NCBI RefSeq assembly: GCF_018069805.1
Contig: NZ_JAGPYN010000018.1
Coordinates: forward strand, 1 to 64,000
Direction of reading: 5' to 3'
Length of the DNA stretch: 64,000 bases
Source of the DNA: Pseudoalteromonas ostreae
GTDB taxonomy: Bacteria; Pseudomonadota; Gammaproteobacteria; Enterobacterales; Alteromonadaceae
Positions 54,637-63,620 of the stretch are shown here, piece by piece. The number at the start of each line of letters is the position of its first letter. Position 1 is the stretch's first letter. A model generated the notes under the pieces. It saw only the letters and a list, made by a program, of their open reading frames with translations. It made no database searches and was not told where the DNA came from. Position numbers and translations under genes: made by a program.

Positions 54637-55293
54637 TTAATGTTTATTCATATCTTGCCAGCTGGTTTTAAGGCTGTTAGCAAAAGAGACAAACTTTTCC
54701 TTAATAGTACGCTTGATTTTGATTTCCACAGAGCCAAGCAGCACTTTACCTTCGATAGTAATGGTTGGCCCTTGCTGCTTGTTTAGTGACACTGATTTGT
54801 TTTCAACACTACCAATAATACTGAATAGTTTTGAGACGACATTGACGTGCTCTGGCACATAAATTTCATCACTGCCTAGTAAGCAATTGACATGGAGGGT
54901 GATATTTTGATGCTGAAATATGGCGTCAGTAAAATCAAGCTTAATAGAACCAAGTAAGTTCGTTAGGTGGATTTCTTTTGGTACTACCCATTGCCCACTG
55001 CGCTCGTTTGATCCTAAGATACTTCGCAAGTGTAATGTTTCATCGCCGCTTTTATTACTATAGTTTGGGCTAAACTGCGCACGTTTTTCCCACTGGTAAT
55101 TACTATCGGTTGTTAATTCTAGGTCACTTACCAAATCAATTAAGCTTTGGTTATCTTTCGCAGCCATTGCCTGATCTAATCGACGCTCAAAAGCCTCAGC
55201 TGAGATAACAGCATGACTGTAGTTATATATTAATTGATCAATAACTTGTTCACGCACTTGCTCAATTGGGCGATCTGCTAATTTTACAGTCAT
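54637..55293 (-). CDS. DUF1707 / LiaF-like domain protein
   Basis: This 218-residue protein has an N-terminal DUF1707 SHOCT-like helix pair (REQVIDQLIYNYSHAVISAEAFERRLDQA, named by EQVIDQL and FERRLDQA). The C-terminal half has repeating LGSxE/LGSIKLDFTD strands (LRSILGSNER, LLGSIKLDF, LLGSDEIYVPEHV, LLGSVEIKIK) like the cell-wall-active antibiotic response (LiaF C-terminal) fold. The LLGS repeats suggest a beta-helical sheet. The role is unknown; envelope sensing is an inference. No signal peptide is seen. Confidence 0.8.
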   Translation of the reverse strand: MTVKLADRPIEQVREQVIDQLIYNYSHAVISAEAFERRLDQAMAAKDNQSLIDLVSDLELTTDSNYQWEKRAQFSPNYSNKSGDETLHLRSILGSNERSGQWVVPKEIHLTNLLGSIKLDFTDAIFQHQNITLHVNCLLGSDEIYVPEHVNVVSKLFSIIGSVENKSVSLNKQQGPTITIEGKVLLGSVEIKIKRTIKEKFVSFANSLKTSWQDMNKH

Positions 55294-55634
55294 GATGTAT
55301 TCCTTATAAGTGATGCTGTTGGTGTATTTTACGATTGCTCAGTACTGCAATAGTTAAAGCAAAGCTTAGGCCATTATTAATTACCTTAATTATCAATGCA
55401 TTAAATTTATTTTCGTTAGGTGTATTTGTTATATTAACGACAGATTAACGAATAATGCTATTAAATGGTTGATTTTACAATGACCAGAATAAATTACCGA
55501 ACAGTCTGTAAATAATTACCAGGCTAAAACTTATTTAACACATGATTTATTTTAACATACTGATTTTTAATGCTTTAAAAGTTGGCTTGATGTTCGCATT
55601 AATCATATTGTCTTTAATCAAAAGGAGAAAGATT
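55294..55634. other. Divergent intergenic region
   Basis: This 341-bp, very A/T-rich region separates the DUF1707 gene and the BON-domain gene, and must hold both promoters. TATATT (about 55,430) and TTGGCT (about 55,581) are possible promoter fragments. I cannot assign a complete promoter. A longer in-frame start at 55,542 is not supported. Confidence 0.4.
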
Positions 55635-56198
55635 ATGAAAACATTTAACAAATCAATTATTGCTGCGTTAGTTTTTGGTACTGCTGCTATGGGTGCCCAA
55701 GCAAGTAGCTGGGAAAATGAAAGTAAAGATGCTTGGATTGATGGAAAGGCAGAAACAGTTCTTCTAATGAACACTAACTTAAACAACTTTGACATTAACA
55801 CTGATGTTAAAAACGGCAAGGTAGTGCTTACCGGTAAAGTTGAGAGCGATTTAGATAAAGAGTTAGCTGAAGAGCTTGTATTAAGCCTTGATGGTGTAAC
55901 TGATGTCGATAACGAGCTAACGGTCGTTAAAAACACGGATGCAAAAAGTAAGAAGATGAAACCAGATAGCACAGAAAGTGATTTAACAGATGCTAAAATT
56001 ACTACCGTTATTACAACACGCTATTTGTTTAACTCTGAAGTAGGTGGTACGGATATTGACGTAGATACCGATAAAGGTGTGGTAACGCTAAATGGTACTG
56101 TTGGTTCGGATGCTGAAAAACAGTTAGCGCTGAAAATTGCTAAGAATGCTGAAGATGTCCATGATGTTGTTGATGAATTAACAATTGTTGCTGAATAA
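55635..56198 (+). CDS. Periplasmic BON-domain protein (OsmY-like)
   Basis: This 187-residue protein has a Sec signal peptide (MKTFNKSIIAALVFGTAAMG, cleaved about AQA|SS) and two BON domains. They lie at residues ~30-95 (LNNFDINTDVKNGKVVLTGKV) and ~120-187 (GGTDIDVDTDKGVVTLNGTV). BON domains bind phospholipid and keep the envelope stable under osmotic stress in OsmY. The start ATG 55,635 has a strong AGGAG site. It lies in front of a Pmp3-type gene and a small ORF, suggesting a stress operon. Confidence 0.9.
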   Translation: MKTFNKSIIAALVFGTAAMGAQASSWENESKDAWIDGKAETVLLMNTNLNNFDINTDVKNGKVVLTGKVESDLDKELAEELVLSLDGVTDVDNELTVVKNTDAKSKKMKPDSTESDLTDAKITTVITTRYLFNSEVGGTDIDVDTDKGVVTLNGTVGSDAEKQLALKIAKNAEDVHDVVDELTIVAE

Positions 56199-56214
56199 TC
56201 TATAAGCCATGAAT

Positions 56215-56234
56215 GCCCAGCTATGCTGGGCTTT
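56215..56234 (+). terminator. Terminator/attenuator hairpin after the BON gene
   Basis: Arms GCCCAGC and GCTGGGC with a TAT loop, followed by TTT only. It lies between the BON gene and yqaE, so it may reduce but not stop read-through. Confidence 0.55.
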
Positions 56235-56261
56235 CTATACAAATTTCAGGGAGTGAGAGCG

Positions 56262-56420
56262 ATGGATTTAATACGAATTATATTTTCAGTGCTTATTCCA
56301 CCACTTGGTGTATTTTTACAAGTTGGTTTAGGTGCTCAATTTTGGATTAATATTTTGTTAACATTACTAGGGTATATTCCTGGTCTAATACATGCAATTT
56401 ATATAATCGCACGTCGTTAG
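56262..56420 (+). CDS. yqaE: YqaE/Pmp3-family small membrane protein
   Basis: This 52-residue protein has two membrane helices and the family motif IPPLGVFLQVGLGAQFWINI, then LLGYIPGLIHAIYII. Pmp3/YqaE proteins are induced by cold, salt and starvation and affect membrane potential. I chose ATG 56,262 after a GGGAGTGAGAG region instead of an upstream frame. It follows the BON gene by 63 bp. Confidence 0.9.
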   Translation: MDLIRIIFSVLIPPLGVFLQVGLGAQFWINILLTLLGYIPGLIHAIYIIARR

Positions 56421-56478
56421 AGTCACAGTGTTCAATATAACAAGGATGAACAGCCAATAAATGGCAAGGAGAAACATT

Positions 56479-56613
56479 ATGGATAACGTATTAAGGAAAA
56501 GCCAGCAAGGGATCGTAAAAAACCCAAAGCCACTTTGGACAGCACAACAATGGAAGGAGCTAATCAATGGTGCGCCAAGGAGCGAAGTGAAAGCAGCAAG
56601 GATTGGGCTTTAA
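56479..56613 (+). CDS. Small hypothetical protein (44 codons)
   Basis: An ATG 7 nt after a perfect AAGGAG (56,466-56,471) opens 44 codons: MDNVLRKSQQGIVKNPKPLW, then TAQQWKELINGAPRSEVKAA, then RIGL. It is basic, has one LW and one QQW, and no membrane segment. No family is recognised. The strong ribosome binding site and its place after yqaE argue that it is translated. It could also be a chance ORF. Confidence 0.5.
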   Translation: MDNVLRKSQQGIVKNPKPLWTAQQWKELINGAPRSEVKAARIGL

Positions 56614-56847
56614 CTATCAGATATTAGAAGGATTTTTGCTAGGATGCTATATCAAATTATAAGTGTATGTTGTTATTTTAATTAAGAACATCCACTTATA
56701 ACCCTCCCCCAAGAATGTTTTACCTCTCATTTTTTATAGGTGTAGAGTGCTCAATCACCGGGTTTTGAAATGTGCCTTGGTGTTTTTGCATCAGCAAGCT
56801 TAACGCCTACGATGGGTCAATTTTTTAACTTTTAACCTAATTTTTAA

Positions 56848-58206
56848 CTACACCAACAACCAAGTGGCGGTGCCTAGAAAGGCGAAGATCCCTACAATAT
56901 CGGTTACGGTTGTCAGTACCACGCTGCCAGCTAATGCAGGATCAATTTTCATTTTTTTTAATAGCAGCGGAATACTAGCACCGGCGATACCTGCGGCTAC
57001 TAAGTTCATAAACATGGCAAAGGCGAGTACGCCGCCAAGCTTAAAGTCCCATTGCCACAGTGCAACTACACCGGCTATTAAAATTGACCATACCATGCCA
57101 TTTATAGCACCGATCGCCAGCTCTTTCATTAATAAAAAGTGTTGGTTAGTTTGGTTTATATGCCCCACTGCAATACCACGTATTACCAGTGTTAATGTTT
57201 GGCTGCCTGCTACACCACCCATAGACGGCACTATACCGTTGAGTACCGCTAGAATAGGTAAAATTGCTAAGGTGTTTTCAAAGAAGCTAGCTACAATCGC
57301 AGCGAGCAACGCGGTTAATAAGTTAACGCCAAGCCAAATTGAGCGCTTTTTCGAACTTTTTAACACCGGAGCAAAGGTATCTTCTTCATCATCAAGACCG
57401 GCTAGGCTCAATAAGCTATGCTCGGCGTCTTCACGGATAACGTCAACGATATCATCGATGGTGATACGGCCAAGTAGATGGTCATTATCATCAACCACAG
57501 GGGCTGATATCCAGTTATGACGTTCAAATAGTTGTGCAACATCGGTTTCATCCATCGAAATGAGGATAGATTCACAATCTTCATCCATTAAATCGCGAAT
57601 AATCTTATCTGGTGAGTTAGTCAACAAGGTTGTTAACGACATGGCACCTATAAAGCAGTTATGTTTATCAACCACATAAAGGTCATCGGTACCTTCTGGT
57701 AGCTCACCACGTAAGCGCAGGTAACGAAGCACTACATCAATGGTAACATCAGGACGAATAGTCACCGTATCTGTGTTCATCAGGGCACCGGCAGAGCGCT
57801 CTTGATAGGAAAGTGCTTGAGTTGCACGTTCTCGATCTTGGCTATCCATGGCCCCAACAACATCTTGGTAGACGGTGTCTGGTAGACTACGTAAAACTTC
57901 CCCTAGGTCATCGTGGCTCATATCCTCAGTAGCCGCAGCGATGTGCTTCGGCTCCATTTGGGCTATGATCCCTAAACGAACATCTTCCGAGAGTTCTTCA
58001 AGTACGTCACCTTGTACATCTGGATCAACCAATTGCCATAGCAGGGTACGAATTTTATGCGGTGATGACTCGAGTAATAGTGCAGTGTCACAAGGAGCTG
58101 TTTTTGCCAACATACGCCTTACTTGAACAAATTGACCACTGTTAAGTGACTTGGTCACTTGTTCTAGTTGTTGTAGTGGGTAATCTTGTTCGAAAGCTTC
58201 TGGCAT
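56848..58206 (-). CDS. mgtE: Magnesium transporter MgtE
   Basis: This 452-residue inner-membrane Mg2+ channel/transporter has an MgtE N-terminal domain (about residues 30-130, LLWQLVDPDVQGDVLEELSED), two CBS domains (about 140-260) that sense Mg2+, and a C-terminal MgtE domain with five helices. GIVPSMGGVAGSQTLTLVIRG, named by PSMGGVAGSQ, is the pore-region signature. Length fits the family (about 450). Its placement downstream of npr is typical in Alteromonadales. Confidence 0.95.
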   Translation of the reverse strand: MPEAFEQDYPLQQLEQVTKSLNSGQFVQVRRMLAKTAPCDTALLLESSPHKIRTLLWQLVDPDVQGDVLEELSEDVRLGIIAQMEPKHIAAATEDMSHDDLGEVLRSLPDTVYQDVVGAMDSQDRERATQALSYQERSAGALMNTDTVTIRPDVTIDVVLRYLRLRGELPEGTDDLYVVDKHNCFIGAMSLTTLLTNSPDKIIRDLMDEDCESILISMDETDVAQLFERHNWISAPVVDDNDHLLGRITIDDIVDVIREDAEHSLLSLAGLDDEEDTFAPVLKSSKKRSIWLGVNLLTALLAAIVASFFENTLAILPILAVLNGIVPSMGGVAGSQTLTLVIRGIAVGHINQTNQHFLLMKELAIGAINGMVWSILIAGVVALWQWDFKLGGVLAFAMFMNLVAAGIAGASIPLLLKKMKIDPALAGSVVLTTVTDIVGIFAFLGTATWLLV

Positions 58207-58320
58207 TGGCGTCCTTAAAAAATTAATACACTTGATAGGTAGGGTAACAGTTATCGGTAATTAACGCAGTTGAGCTGCTTAATTAACGACTTTATTCAGT
58301 TTAGTGGTACTGACTATGAG

Positions 58321-58593
58321 CTATTCTTGTTCGTTAAAGCGTTGTGCGATCAGCTCGCCAATTGCTGCAAGCGCAGGTTCAGCGTCTGGACCTTCACACA
58401 CGACTTTAACTTCTTTGCCTTGGCTACTTTCTAATAGCATTAAGCCGAGTACGCTATCGCCGGCGGCTTGTTTTTCATCTTGATGAAGTGTGATGCTGGC
58501 ATCAAACTGCACCGCTAATTGCGCTAATACGCTGGCTGCGCGAGCATGTAAACCAAGTTTGTTTTTGATTAAAAATGTATCTTCTAAGCGCAT
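58321..58593 (-). CDS. ptsO: HPr-like phosphocarrier protein NPr
   Basis: This 90-residue protein is the phosphocarrier of the nitrogen PTS. The phosphorylated His16 is in GLHARAA, and AGDSVLGLMLLESSQGKEV carries the conserved serine region. The length equals E. coli NPr (90). I chose the second ATG (58,593), 6 nt after AAGGA, over one directly on the ribosome binding site at 58,599. It is 22 bp downstream of rapZ in the rpoN operon. Confidence 0.93.
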   Translation of the reverse strand: MRLEDTFLIKNKLGLHARAASVLAQLAVQFDASITLHQDEKQAAGDSVLGLMLLESSQGKEVKVVCEGPDAEPALAAIGELIAQRFNEQE

Positions 58594-58621
58594 CAACATT
58601 CCTTACTGTAAACGTGAGTTG

Positions 58622-59464
58622 TTATTCTTGTTCACGATGGCGAATCTTTACATTACTGTGGCTCATCGAGAAGCTTTCACCTATAGTTTGCGCTAGATAT
58701 ACTGAGCGATGTTGACCACCAGTACAACCAATAGCAATTGTTAAGTAACTGCGATTATTACGCTCCAAGTGCGGTAACCAAGTTTGCACAAAGGTTTGAA
58801 TTTGCCAAGTGAATTTTTGCACGATACTGTGACTGGCTAAATAATCTTTTACCGGTTGATCAAGCCCAGTGAGTGGTTTTAACTCAGGTTCCCAATGTGG
58901 ATTAGGTAAAAAGCGTGCATCAAATACATAATCAGCTTCTTTTGGAATACCATGTTTAAAACCAAAAGATTCAAAGGTAATAATTAGTTTTTTGTCTTTT
59001 TTACCTAAAATCTTTTCCCGGATTGACTCAGCAAGTTGGTGGACACTCAGATCAGTGGTATCCAGCATAAAGTCAGCTCGGGTCGTTAACACATCAAGTA
59101 ATATTTTTTCTTGTTTGATAGCTAAATCGAGCGGCAAAGAATCCAAAGATAATGGGTGTAAGCGGCGAGTTTCAGAAAAGCGTTTGATCAGTGTTTGATC
59201 ATCACAATCTAAATAAAATAATGTTGGATTTGCAAAGCCCGGTAAGTATTCGAGAATATCGTTAAACTCGTCCTGCTCTTTTGGTAAATTACGTACATCG
59301 ATACTGACGGCGATCTTGTCGTAATTATCAGAAACACTACGTACTAATGAAGGTAATAAGTTTACAGGAATATTATCAACACAATAATAGCCAAGATCTT
59401 CTACTACACGAAGAGCAACAGATTTTCCGGAGCCAGAGCGGCCACTGATGATAATTAACTCCAT
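58622..59464 (-). CDS. rapZ: RNase adapter protein RapZ
   Basis: This 280-residue protein binds GlmZ sRNA and RNase E to regulate glucosamine-6-phosphate synthesis. The Walker A GRSGSGKS is at residues 8-15, followed by ALRVVEDLGYYCVDNIPVNLLP. The C-terminal domain contains IGCTGGQHRSVYLAQTI. Length (284 in E. coli) and order after ptsN are standard. Confidence 0.96.
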   Translation of the reverse strand: MELIIISGRSGSGKSVALRVVEDLGYYCVDNIPVNLLPSLVRSVSDNYDKIAVSIDVRNLPKEQDEFNDILEYLPGFANPTLFYLDCDDQTLIKRFSETRRLHPLSLDSLPLDLAIKQEKILLDVLTTRADFMLDTTDLSVHQLAESIREKILGKKDKKLIITFESFGFKHGIPKEADYVFDARFLPNPHWEPELKPLTGLDQPVKDYLASHSIVQKFTWQIQTFVQTWLPHLERNNRSYLTIAIGCTGGQHRSVYLAQTIGESFSMSHSNVKIRHREQE

Positions 59465-59484
59465 GTAAATTCTCCTTCATTTGG

Positions 59485-59937
59485 CTACGATTGCGCAGCA
59501 ATTACGTGATACAAATCTTGGTCCGTTTTTGCGCTACGTAGTTGTTTACAAAAATCTTTGTCGTTGAGTTTATCAGCAATTGTGGCTAACGTCTTCAAAT
59601 GAAGTTGGCTATCACCATCTGGTACGATGAGAGCTACAAATATATCTACTGGGCGATTATCAATCGCATCAAAATCAATTGGTGATTCACTCACTAAAAT
59701 TATCGCAAGTGGTTGTTCAACACCACTCATACGGCCATGAGGAATAGCAATACCACGACCAATACCCGTACTACCTAGTTTTTCTCTCGACAGTAGCGCG
59801 TTGAGGATTTCTTGTTGTGATAGCTGAGGAAGTTGTTCATGAGCCAATTGGCTGATAAATTCAATGATCCGTTTTTTGCTATTAAAAAGGACCGCAGTTT
59901 TACTGCAGTCCTGGCAAATAAGTGAGCTTAATTTCAT
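59485..59937 (-). CDS. ptsN: Nitrogen PTS EIIA protein
   Basis: This 150-residue EIIA-Ntr domain has the active-site H67 in IAIPHGRM. It is phosphorylated by NPr and regulates potassium and nitrogen responses and envelope functions. The end DLYHVIAAQS and length fit the family (163). It lies 4 bp after hpf and 20 bp before rapZ. Confidence 0.95.
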   Translation of the reverse strand: MKLSSLICQDCSKTAVLFNSKKRIIEFISQLAHEQLPQLSQQEILNALLSREKLGSTGIGRGIAIPHGRMSGVEQPLAIILVSESPIDFDAIDNRPVDIFVALIVPDGDSQLHLKTLATIADKLNDKDFCKQLRSAKTDQDLYHVIAAQS

Positions 59938-59941
59938 AGTG

Positions 59942-60229
59942 TTAGTGTCGAGCGTGCTTCTCTTTGTGTTTAATTACTTGACGGTCAAGTTTGTCGATTA
60001 GTCCGTCAATGGCTGCATACATGTCTTGGTGCTCAGTTGAGGCAAATAATTCAGCGCCACTGACATGTAATGTGGCTTCTGCTTTTTGGCTTAGCTTTTC
60101 TACATCAAGAATAACATGGACATTGTTTATGTGATCAAAATGCCTCTCAAGCTTGGCAAACTTATTGTTTACATAGTCTCTTAATGAATCAGTAATTTCT
60201 ACGTGACGACCAGTTAAATTTAGTTGCAT
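59942..60229 (-). CDS. hpf: Ribosome hibernation promoting factor
   Basis: This 95-residue protein binds the 30S subunit and promotes 100S dimer formation in stationary phase. It has MQLNLTGRHVEITDSLRDYV and KFAKLERHFDHI, and ends DKLDRQVIKHKEKHARH. Length equals E. coli HPF (95). I chose the second ATG (60,229) at an 8-nt distance from AGGA. Confidence 0.95.
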   Translation of the reverse strand: MQLNLTGRHVEITDSLRDYVNNKFAKLERHFDHINNVHVILDVEKLSQKAEATLHVSGAELFASTEHQDMYAAIDGLIDKLDRQVIKHKEKHARH

Positions 60230-60257
60230 AAGCATTTTCCTCTTGTGATTTTACGCC

Positions 60258-61754
60258 TTAAATCAAACTTTTACGTTGATTTGACGGTGGAATAGCCAGT
60301 GACTCGCGGTATTTTGCAATAGTTCGTCTAGCTACTTTGATACCTTGCTCTGCCAATATATCTGCAATTTTACTATCACTCAATGGTTTTGCTGAGTTTT
60401 CTGCACTGATCAACTTTCTGATCAATGCTCGAATGGCTGTTGATGAGCATTCGCCGCCGTTCTCAGTACTTACATGGCTTGAGAAAAAATATTTTAACTC
60501 AAATATACCGCGAGGAGTATGCATGTATTTTTGTGTTGTTACACGAGAAATTGTTGATTCGTGCATCTCAACCATTTCAGCAACATCGTTTAGTACCATA
60601 GGGCGCATAGCTTCAGGGCCATGCTCAAAGAATCCTTGCTGTTGTTTAACAATGCAGTTGGTTACTTTGAGTAATGTGTCATTGCGACTTTCTAGGCTTT
60701 TTATAAACCATTTAGCTTCTTGCAGATGCGAACGAATAAATTGGCTGTCAGTGCTCGATTTGACTGAGCGTGACATCGCCGCATATTGGCTGTTCACTCT
60801 AATTTTTGGCATGCTGTCTGGATTAAGCTCAACCACCCAGCGGCCTTTAATTTTTTTCACTGATACGTCAGGAATAACGTACTCAGACTCTTCCCGTACT
60901 ATGGTATCCGCAGGCTTTGGATTAAGGCTGTGGATCAGTGTCATTACTTCTTTTAAATCTTCTTCTTTAAGCTTAGTCTTTTTCATCAAAGTACGATAGT
61001 CGCGACTAGCTAATAAATCGATATGATCTGTTAAAATCATTTTTGTCTCAGCAATCCAAGGGGTTGCAAGATCAAATTGATTTAATTGAATACATAAGCA
61101 TTCTTGCAAGCTACGTGCAGCAATGCCAACAGGGTCAAATAATTGAATGCGCTTTAACACTGCTTGCACTTCGTCAAGTTCGATTTCTTCTTCGCTGTTG
61201 CCTTGATTTAAACTCTCTACAAGGTCTTCGCAGCTAAGGGTTAAAATACCTGAGTCGTCAACGGCTTCAACAATCGCAATGGCGATTGCTTCATCGGTTG
61301 GGCTAAATGGAGTTAACTGTAACTGCCACATTAAATATTCATGTAATGTCTCTGTTGAAGCGCCTTGATAAATAGATTCATCTTCAGGCATTGGGCCGGA
61401 TGACGTATTTGGCGCAGCGCTCATGTATTCATCCCATGTGACGTCCATCGCCATTTCATCACTGAGTGTTTCTTTACTTAATGCTTCGCTACTTTCTTGT
61501 TCATATTCGCTGGGCTTGTCGTCAGCTGAGGCACTGACAGTTAAGTCATCGTTATCTTGTTTTTGTTCGTTTTTGCCAGCAGTATCTTCTGAATATTCAT
61601 GTTCTTCTAGCTCTAATAATGGATTGCTATCTAGTGCTTCTTGAATTTCTTGTTGGAGATCCAATGTACTGAGCTGCAATAAGCGAATGGCTTGTTGCAG
61701 TTGCGGTGTCATTGTAAGTTGCTGGCCCATGCGCAGCTGGAGTGATTGCCTCAT
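60258..61754 (-). CDS. rpoN: RNA polymerase sigma-54 factor
   Basis: This 498-residue sigma factor needs activator ATPases and directs transcription of nitrogen, flagellar and other genes. Region I is Gln/Leu-rich ([20 protein letters not shown]). An acidic region II (about residues 55-130) follows, then the core-binding and HTH regions. The RpoN box [12 protein letters not shown] is near the C-terminus. It sits between lptB and hpf as expected. Confidence 0.97.
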   Translation of the reverse strand: MRQSLQLRMGQQLTMTPQLQQAIRLLQLSTLDLQQEIQEALDSNPLLELEEHEYSEDTAGKNEQKQDNDDLTVSASADDKPSEYEQESSEALSKETLSDEMAMDVTWDEYMSAAPNTSSGPMPEDESIYQGASTETLHEYLMWQLQLTPFSPTDEAIAIAIVEAVDDSGILTLSCEDLVESLNQGNSEEEIELDEVQAVLKRIQLFDPVGIAARSLQECLCIQLNQFDLATPWIAETKMILTDHIDLLASRDYRTLMKKTKLKEEDLKEVMTLIHSLNPKPADTIVREESEYVIPDVSVKKIKGRWVVELNPDSMPKIRVNSQYAAMSRSVKSSTDSQFIRSHLQEAKWFIKSLESRNDTLLKVTNCIVKQQQGFFEHGPEAMRPMVLNDVAEMVEMHESTISRVTTQKYMHTPRGIFELKYFFSSHVSTENGGECSSTAIRALIRKLISAENSAKPLSDSKIADILAEQGIKVARRTIAKYRESLAIPPSNQRKSLI

Positions 61755-61820
61755 GTATCTTTAACAATCCTTTTATTGTTGTCATTATTAAGTTTAGCAG
61801 ATGCTTAGCTGAGTGTGGCT

Positions 61821-62546
61821 TTATAGCCTAAATTGCTCACCAAGATAAACATCGCGAACTGTTTGGTCGGCGAGTACATGCTCAGGTGTGCCTGATGCAA
61901 TTAGCTCCCCATGAGAAACTATGTAGGCTTTTTCACAAACATCAAGAGTTTCTCGTACATTGTGGTCGGTAATAAGCACGCCAATACCACGGTTTTTAAG
62001 GTGTTCAATAATCTTCTTTATATCTAACACTGAAATAGGATCAACACCAGCAAAAGGCTCATCAAGTAAGATAAACTTTGGATTTGCGGCTAAAGCGCGC
62101 GCAATTTCTACCCGACGGCGTTCACCGCCTGATAGTGCCATACCTAGGCTGTCGCGAATATGTTGAATGCTAAATTCATCAAGTAAGCTGTCTAGGGCTT
62201 CTTCTCTGGCTTGTTTTTTTAGGTCTTTGCGGGTTTCTAAAATCGCCATTAAATTTTGATACACAGTCAATTTACGAAATATTGATGACTCTTGAGGCAA
62301 GTAACCAATCCCTAAGCGGGCGCGGCTGTGCATTGGCAGTAATGTAATGTCATTATCATCAATGCTGATTTTGCCTTTGTCGCTTGGCACTAAACCAACA
62401 ATCATATAAAAGGTGGTGGTTTTACCTGCGCCATTTGGGCCAAGTAAACCAACAATGCTGCCAGCGGTTACTTCTAAACCAACACTTTTGACAACTTGGC
62501 GGCCTTTGTAGCTTTTAGCTAAAAATTCAGCTTTTAATGTACTCAT
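61821..62546 (-). CDS. lptB: LPS export ABC ATPase LptB
   Basis: This 241-residue ATPase powers LptB2FGC lipopolysaccharide extraction. Walker [11 protein letters not shown]-loop [11 protein letters not shown], signature [15 protein letters not shown], Walker [17 protein letters not shown] and the H-loop [10 protein letters not shown] are all present. It overlaps lptA by 4 bp. Confidence 0.97.
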   Translation of the reverse strand: MSTLKAEFLAKSYKGRQVVKSVGLEVTAGSIVGLLGPNGAGKTTTFYMIVGLVPSDKGKISIDDNDITLLPMHSRARLGIGYLPQESSIFRKLTVYQNLMAILETRKDLKKQAREEALDSLLDEFSIQHIRDSLGMALSGGERRRVEIARALAANPKFILLDEPFAGVDPISVLDIKKIIEHLKNRGIGVLITDHNVRETLDVCEKAYIVSHGELIASGTPEHVLADQTVRDVYLGEQFRL

Positions 62547-63076
62547 GGCTGGCCTTTCGATTTGGTTTTATTACTGTTTACAGGCACTAGTATAGTGTGT
62601 ACGCGATCATTTGAACTTGCGCCTTTTTCGGCGCTAATAAGCTGCTGATCCATGTCGTAGGTAATGCTTTTAGCGTTAATTTTTTGACCTGCTTGGGTAA
62701 TTTGTGCATCACCAATTAATGTTAAGTAGCGCTTTGCAACGTCGTAACGAACTTCATCAGCACTGGCACTCATTACTGTGCCATCAGTTTGTTTTTCTTC
62801 AAAGTAAGCCGGGCTGCCAGTGGCGACAAGCAGTTGTTTGTTATCCCCTAAATCTTCGCGCTCATGGACTTCAAGTCGATCTGCTTTGATACGGCGGTTG
62901 CCATGAATGATTTCAACATTTTTTTCAAAAATACCGATATTATCTTTCAGCTGCGCGAGTTGTTTGTCTGCTCTGATCGATACTTGATCCGCAGGTGGTG
63001 CCGTATTTTCAGCAAAGCTTGCAAAGGCAATGAATAAGCTTGGTATAATAAGCAAGTGAGTAAATTTATTGGTCAT
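62543..63076 (-). CDS. lptA: LPS transport periplasmic protein LptA
   Basis: This 177-residue protein has a signal peptide (to about residue 22, ASFA|EN) and an OstA-type beta-jellyroll: [25 protein letters not shown], named by [10 protein letters not shown], and [17 protein letters not shown]. It forms the periplasmic LPS bridge between LptC and LptD. It overlaps lptC by 11 bp. Confidence 0.95.
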   Translation of the reverse strand: MTNKFTHLLIIPSLFIAFASFAENTAPPADQVSIRADKQLAQLKDNIGIFEKNVEIIHGNRRIKADRLEVHEREDLGDNKQLLVATGSPAYFEEKQTDGTVMSASADEVRYDVAKRYLTLIGDAQITQAGQKINAKSITYDMDQQLISAEKGASSNDRVHTILVPVNSNKTKSKGQP

Positions 63077-63620
63077 AATATATGGTTCGCGTATGGTTAA
63101 TTAGTTCTACCACTTCGGCTTTTAAGTCGGCATGGAGGCCGCGCCCAGTGATCTTCAGATTTGGTCCGCTCAATTCTACAGGTTGTTCAGAGCTCATAGT
63201 TTGCAGTTCAATATCAACCTGAATATTATCTGCGTTTATATGTTCAATCATGGCATTGTTGGTGAGGTTTTTAGCCACTACATTACCTTCTAAAATTAAT
63301 TGATGGTTTTCATATAAAGTGGCTTCATTGGCATTAATTTGCCACGTTTGTTGTTGATTATAAAGTGTAAAAATAGGTTGTTCAAAGTAAGTGAACCCTA
63401 ACTTTTGGTAGAGTTCCATTTTTGCTGCTGTTACTTTGTGGCTAATTTTACCTTGCTCATCAAACGCGGTTTGTTTTAATGCCACTGCAGTGTAATCAGG
63501 TTCAGCTATTATATCTTCTTGGTTTTGTACTGTGCTTGCTGGCTGATTAAAATAAGGAAGCCACAGCCACACCATGCAGCCAACAAATAATACGCATAAT
63601 ATTAAACGAGGGCTATTCAT
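63066..63620 (-). CDS. lptC: LPS export protein LptC
   Basis: This 184-residue bitopic inner-membrane protein has one N-terminal helix (LILCVLFVGCMVWLWLPYF) and a periplasmic beta-jellyroll (FEQPIFTLYNQQQTWQINANE; VELSGPNLKITGRGLHADL). It hands LPS from LptFG to LptA. Length matches E. coli LptC (191). It overlaps kdsC by 4 bp. Confidence 0.94.
   Translation of the reverse strand: MNSPRLILCVLFVGCMVWLWLPYFNQPASTVQNQEDIIAEPDYTAVALKQTAFDEQGKISHKVTAAKMELYQKLGFTYFEQPIFTLYNQQQTWQINANEATLYENHQLILEGNVVAKNLTNNAMIEHINADNIQVDIELQTMSSEQPVELSGPNLKITGRGLHADLKAEVVELINHTRTIYYDQ

Noticed and set aside
55542-55634. Longer N-terminus for the BON protein
   Set aside because: The strong AGGAG and the proper signal peptide both point to ATG 55,635; the upstream codons are in A/T-rich leader.
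60337-60999. Long plus-strand ORF opposite rpoN
   Set aside because: It is an antisense shadow of rpoN; the same applies to the plus-strand ORF at 56,864-57,520 opposite mgtE.
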